From Bremia lactucae (taxonomy: Eukaryota > Oomycota > Peronosporomycetes > Peronosporales > Peronosporaceae), in the NCBI RefSeq assembly GCF_004359215.1, contig NC_090616.1, positions 834,317 through 860,737 of the forward strand: a stretch of 26,421 nt of DNA. The letters run 5' to 3'. The notes under the pieces were generated by a model. That model was not told the DNA's origin and searched no databases. It saw only the letters and a list, made by a program, of their open reading frames with translations. The position numbers and the translations under genes are program-made. This document shows positions 25,937 through 26,421 of this stretch, in pieces (the stretch's first letter is position 1; the number at the start of each line of letters is the position of its first letter).

Positions 25937-26421
25937 TGTAACGGGCTAAAGTTGCCCCTATGTTACACAGTCCCCGTTAAGTACACTTGGTGTACTTAAG
26001 GGGATGGTCAATTACTGAATAATAGTAATTAGACCTAACACTCGGGTGTACTGCACATTTGTGACCAACCCTTGTGGATGTGATGCACATGGTTGGATCC
26101 ACATTAGGAGGGATGGCGCCCAACGTCATCCGTGATGACGGCTAGCGTCATCCGTTACGCGAGGTATCTGTAAAGATACGCTCGCAATATATATTTAATG
26201 ATATCTATAGAGATAACATTTTAATTGGTAAAAATAGGTATTTGTATTTAATTCTATTTAATATAAATTAGTCTGAAAACTACTTCCTTCTTGGTAAGTG
26301 CGCACGAGGAGCCGGATTACCGCTCCCGTGACGACACTTACCAGAGTTCTTAGTGTGTTGTGTGAGGTGGCTTGCGACTTGTACTGTTTCTCAGTGCACT
26401 CAAGTGCTTCAGTTTTGAGTG
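25937..26421 (+). repeat. LTR of gypsy family LTR2, copy c (runs to the window end)
   Basis: Begins TGTAACGGGCTAAAGTTGCC and matches the reverse complement of copies a (10286-10614) and b (17540-17902) as far as CTTGGTAAGTGCGC at about 26304. The remaining 117 bases are not in copies a or b, but include GACTTGTACTG, a string also seen in LTR1. No polypurine tract precedes it, so it is a 5' LTR of an element lying to the right, or a solo LTR. Confidence 0.75.

Noticed and set aside
1..26421. tRNA, 5S or other rRNA genes
   Set aside because: I looked for the GGTTCGAATCC-type T-loop and for rRNA-like blocks on both strands and found none.

Overview
The window looks like a piece of an oomycete genome (Peronosporales; a downy mildew or Phytophthora-like species). 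This is inferred from four compact eukaryotic host genes with very short GT-AG introns (58 and 63 nt), lying between stacked, decayed Ty3/gypsy LTR retrotransposons whose proteins resemble oomycete elements as I remember them. No database search was possible. There is one assembly gap (604 N).

Layout. Bases 1-2640: two near-identical arms (gag start plus LTR, family LTR1) face away from each other and enclose a 1.4-kb spacer. The spacer holds degraded fragments of two genes whose full copies lie 17 kb further on (dihydroorotase and a TRF4-like nucleotidyltransferase), plus an unidentified gene relic. Bases 2029-5290: a plus-strand gypsy element (LTR, gag, protease, linker, start of reverse transcriptase). 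Bases 5290-9693: a minus-strand gypsy element of another family, split by a piece of an LTR1 element (6358-7711) that carries the gap. Bases 10286-17902: a second minus-strand gypsy element (LTR family LTR2) with an internal tandem duplication of protease-RT, a damaged integrase, and a reading frame on the opposite strand between integrase and 3' LTR.

Bases 17964-25103 are the host gene island: dihydroorotase (+, pyrimidine synthesis, one intron and a frameshifting 8-bp duplication), a TRAF-zinc-finger/TRF4-type nucleotidyltransferase (-), the TFIIH helicase XPD/ERCC2 (+) and ribosomal protein uL5/RPL11 (-, two introns). The TRF4-like and XPD start codons are 80 bp apart and divergent; XPD and RPL11 converge. 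The genes belong to different housekeeping processes, so I see clustering but no shared pathway. Another LTR2 copy starts at 25937 and runs to the window end.

The most unusual signals are: (i) the plus-strand LTR1 element is tiled with perfect short hairpins, about one every 40 bases through coding sequence; (ii) the double pseudogene keeps the convergent order of the intact locus; (iii) the 8-bp tandem duplication breaks the only full-length dihydroorotase seen here; (iv) exactly 100 bases are repeated on the two sides of the gap.
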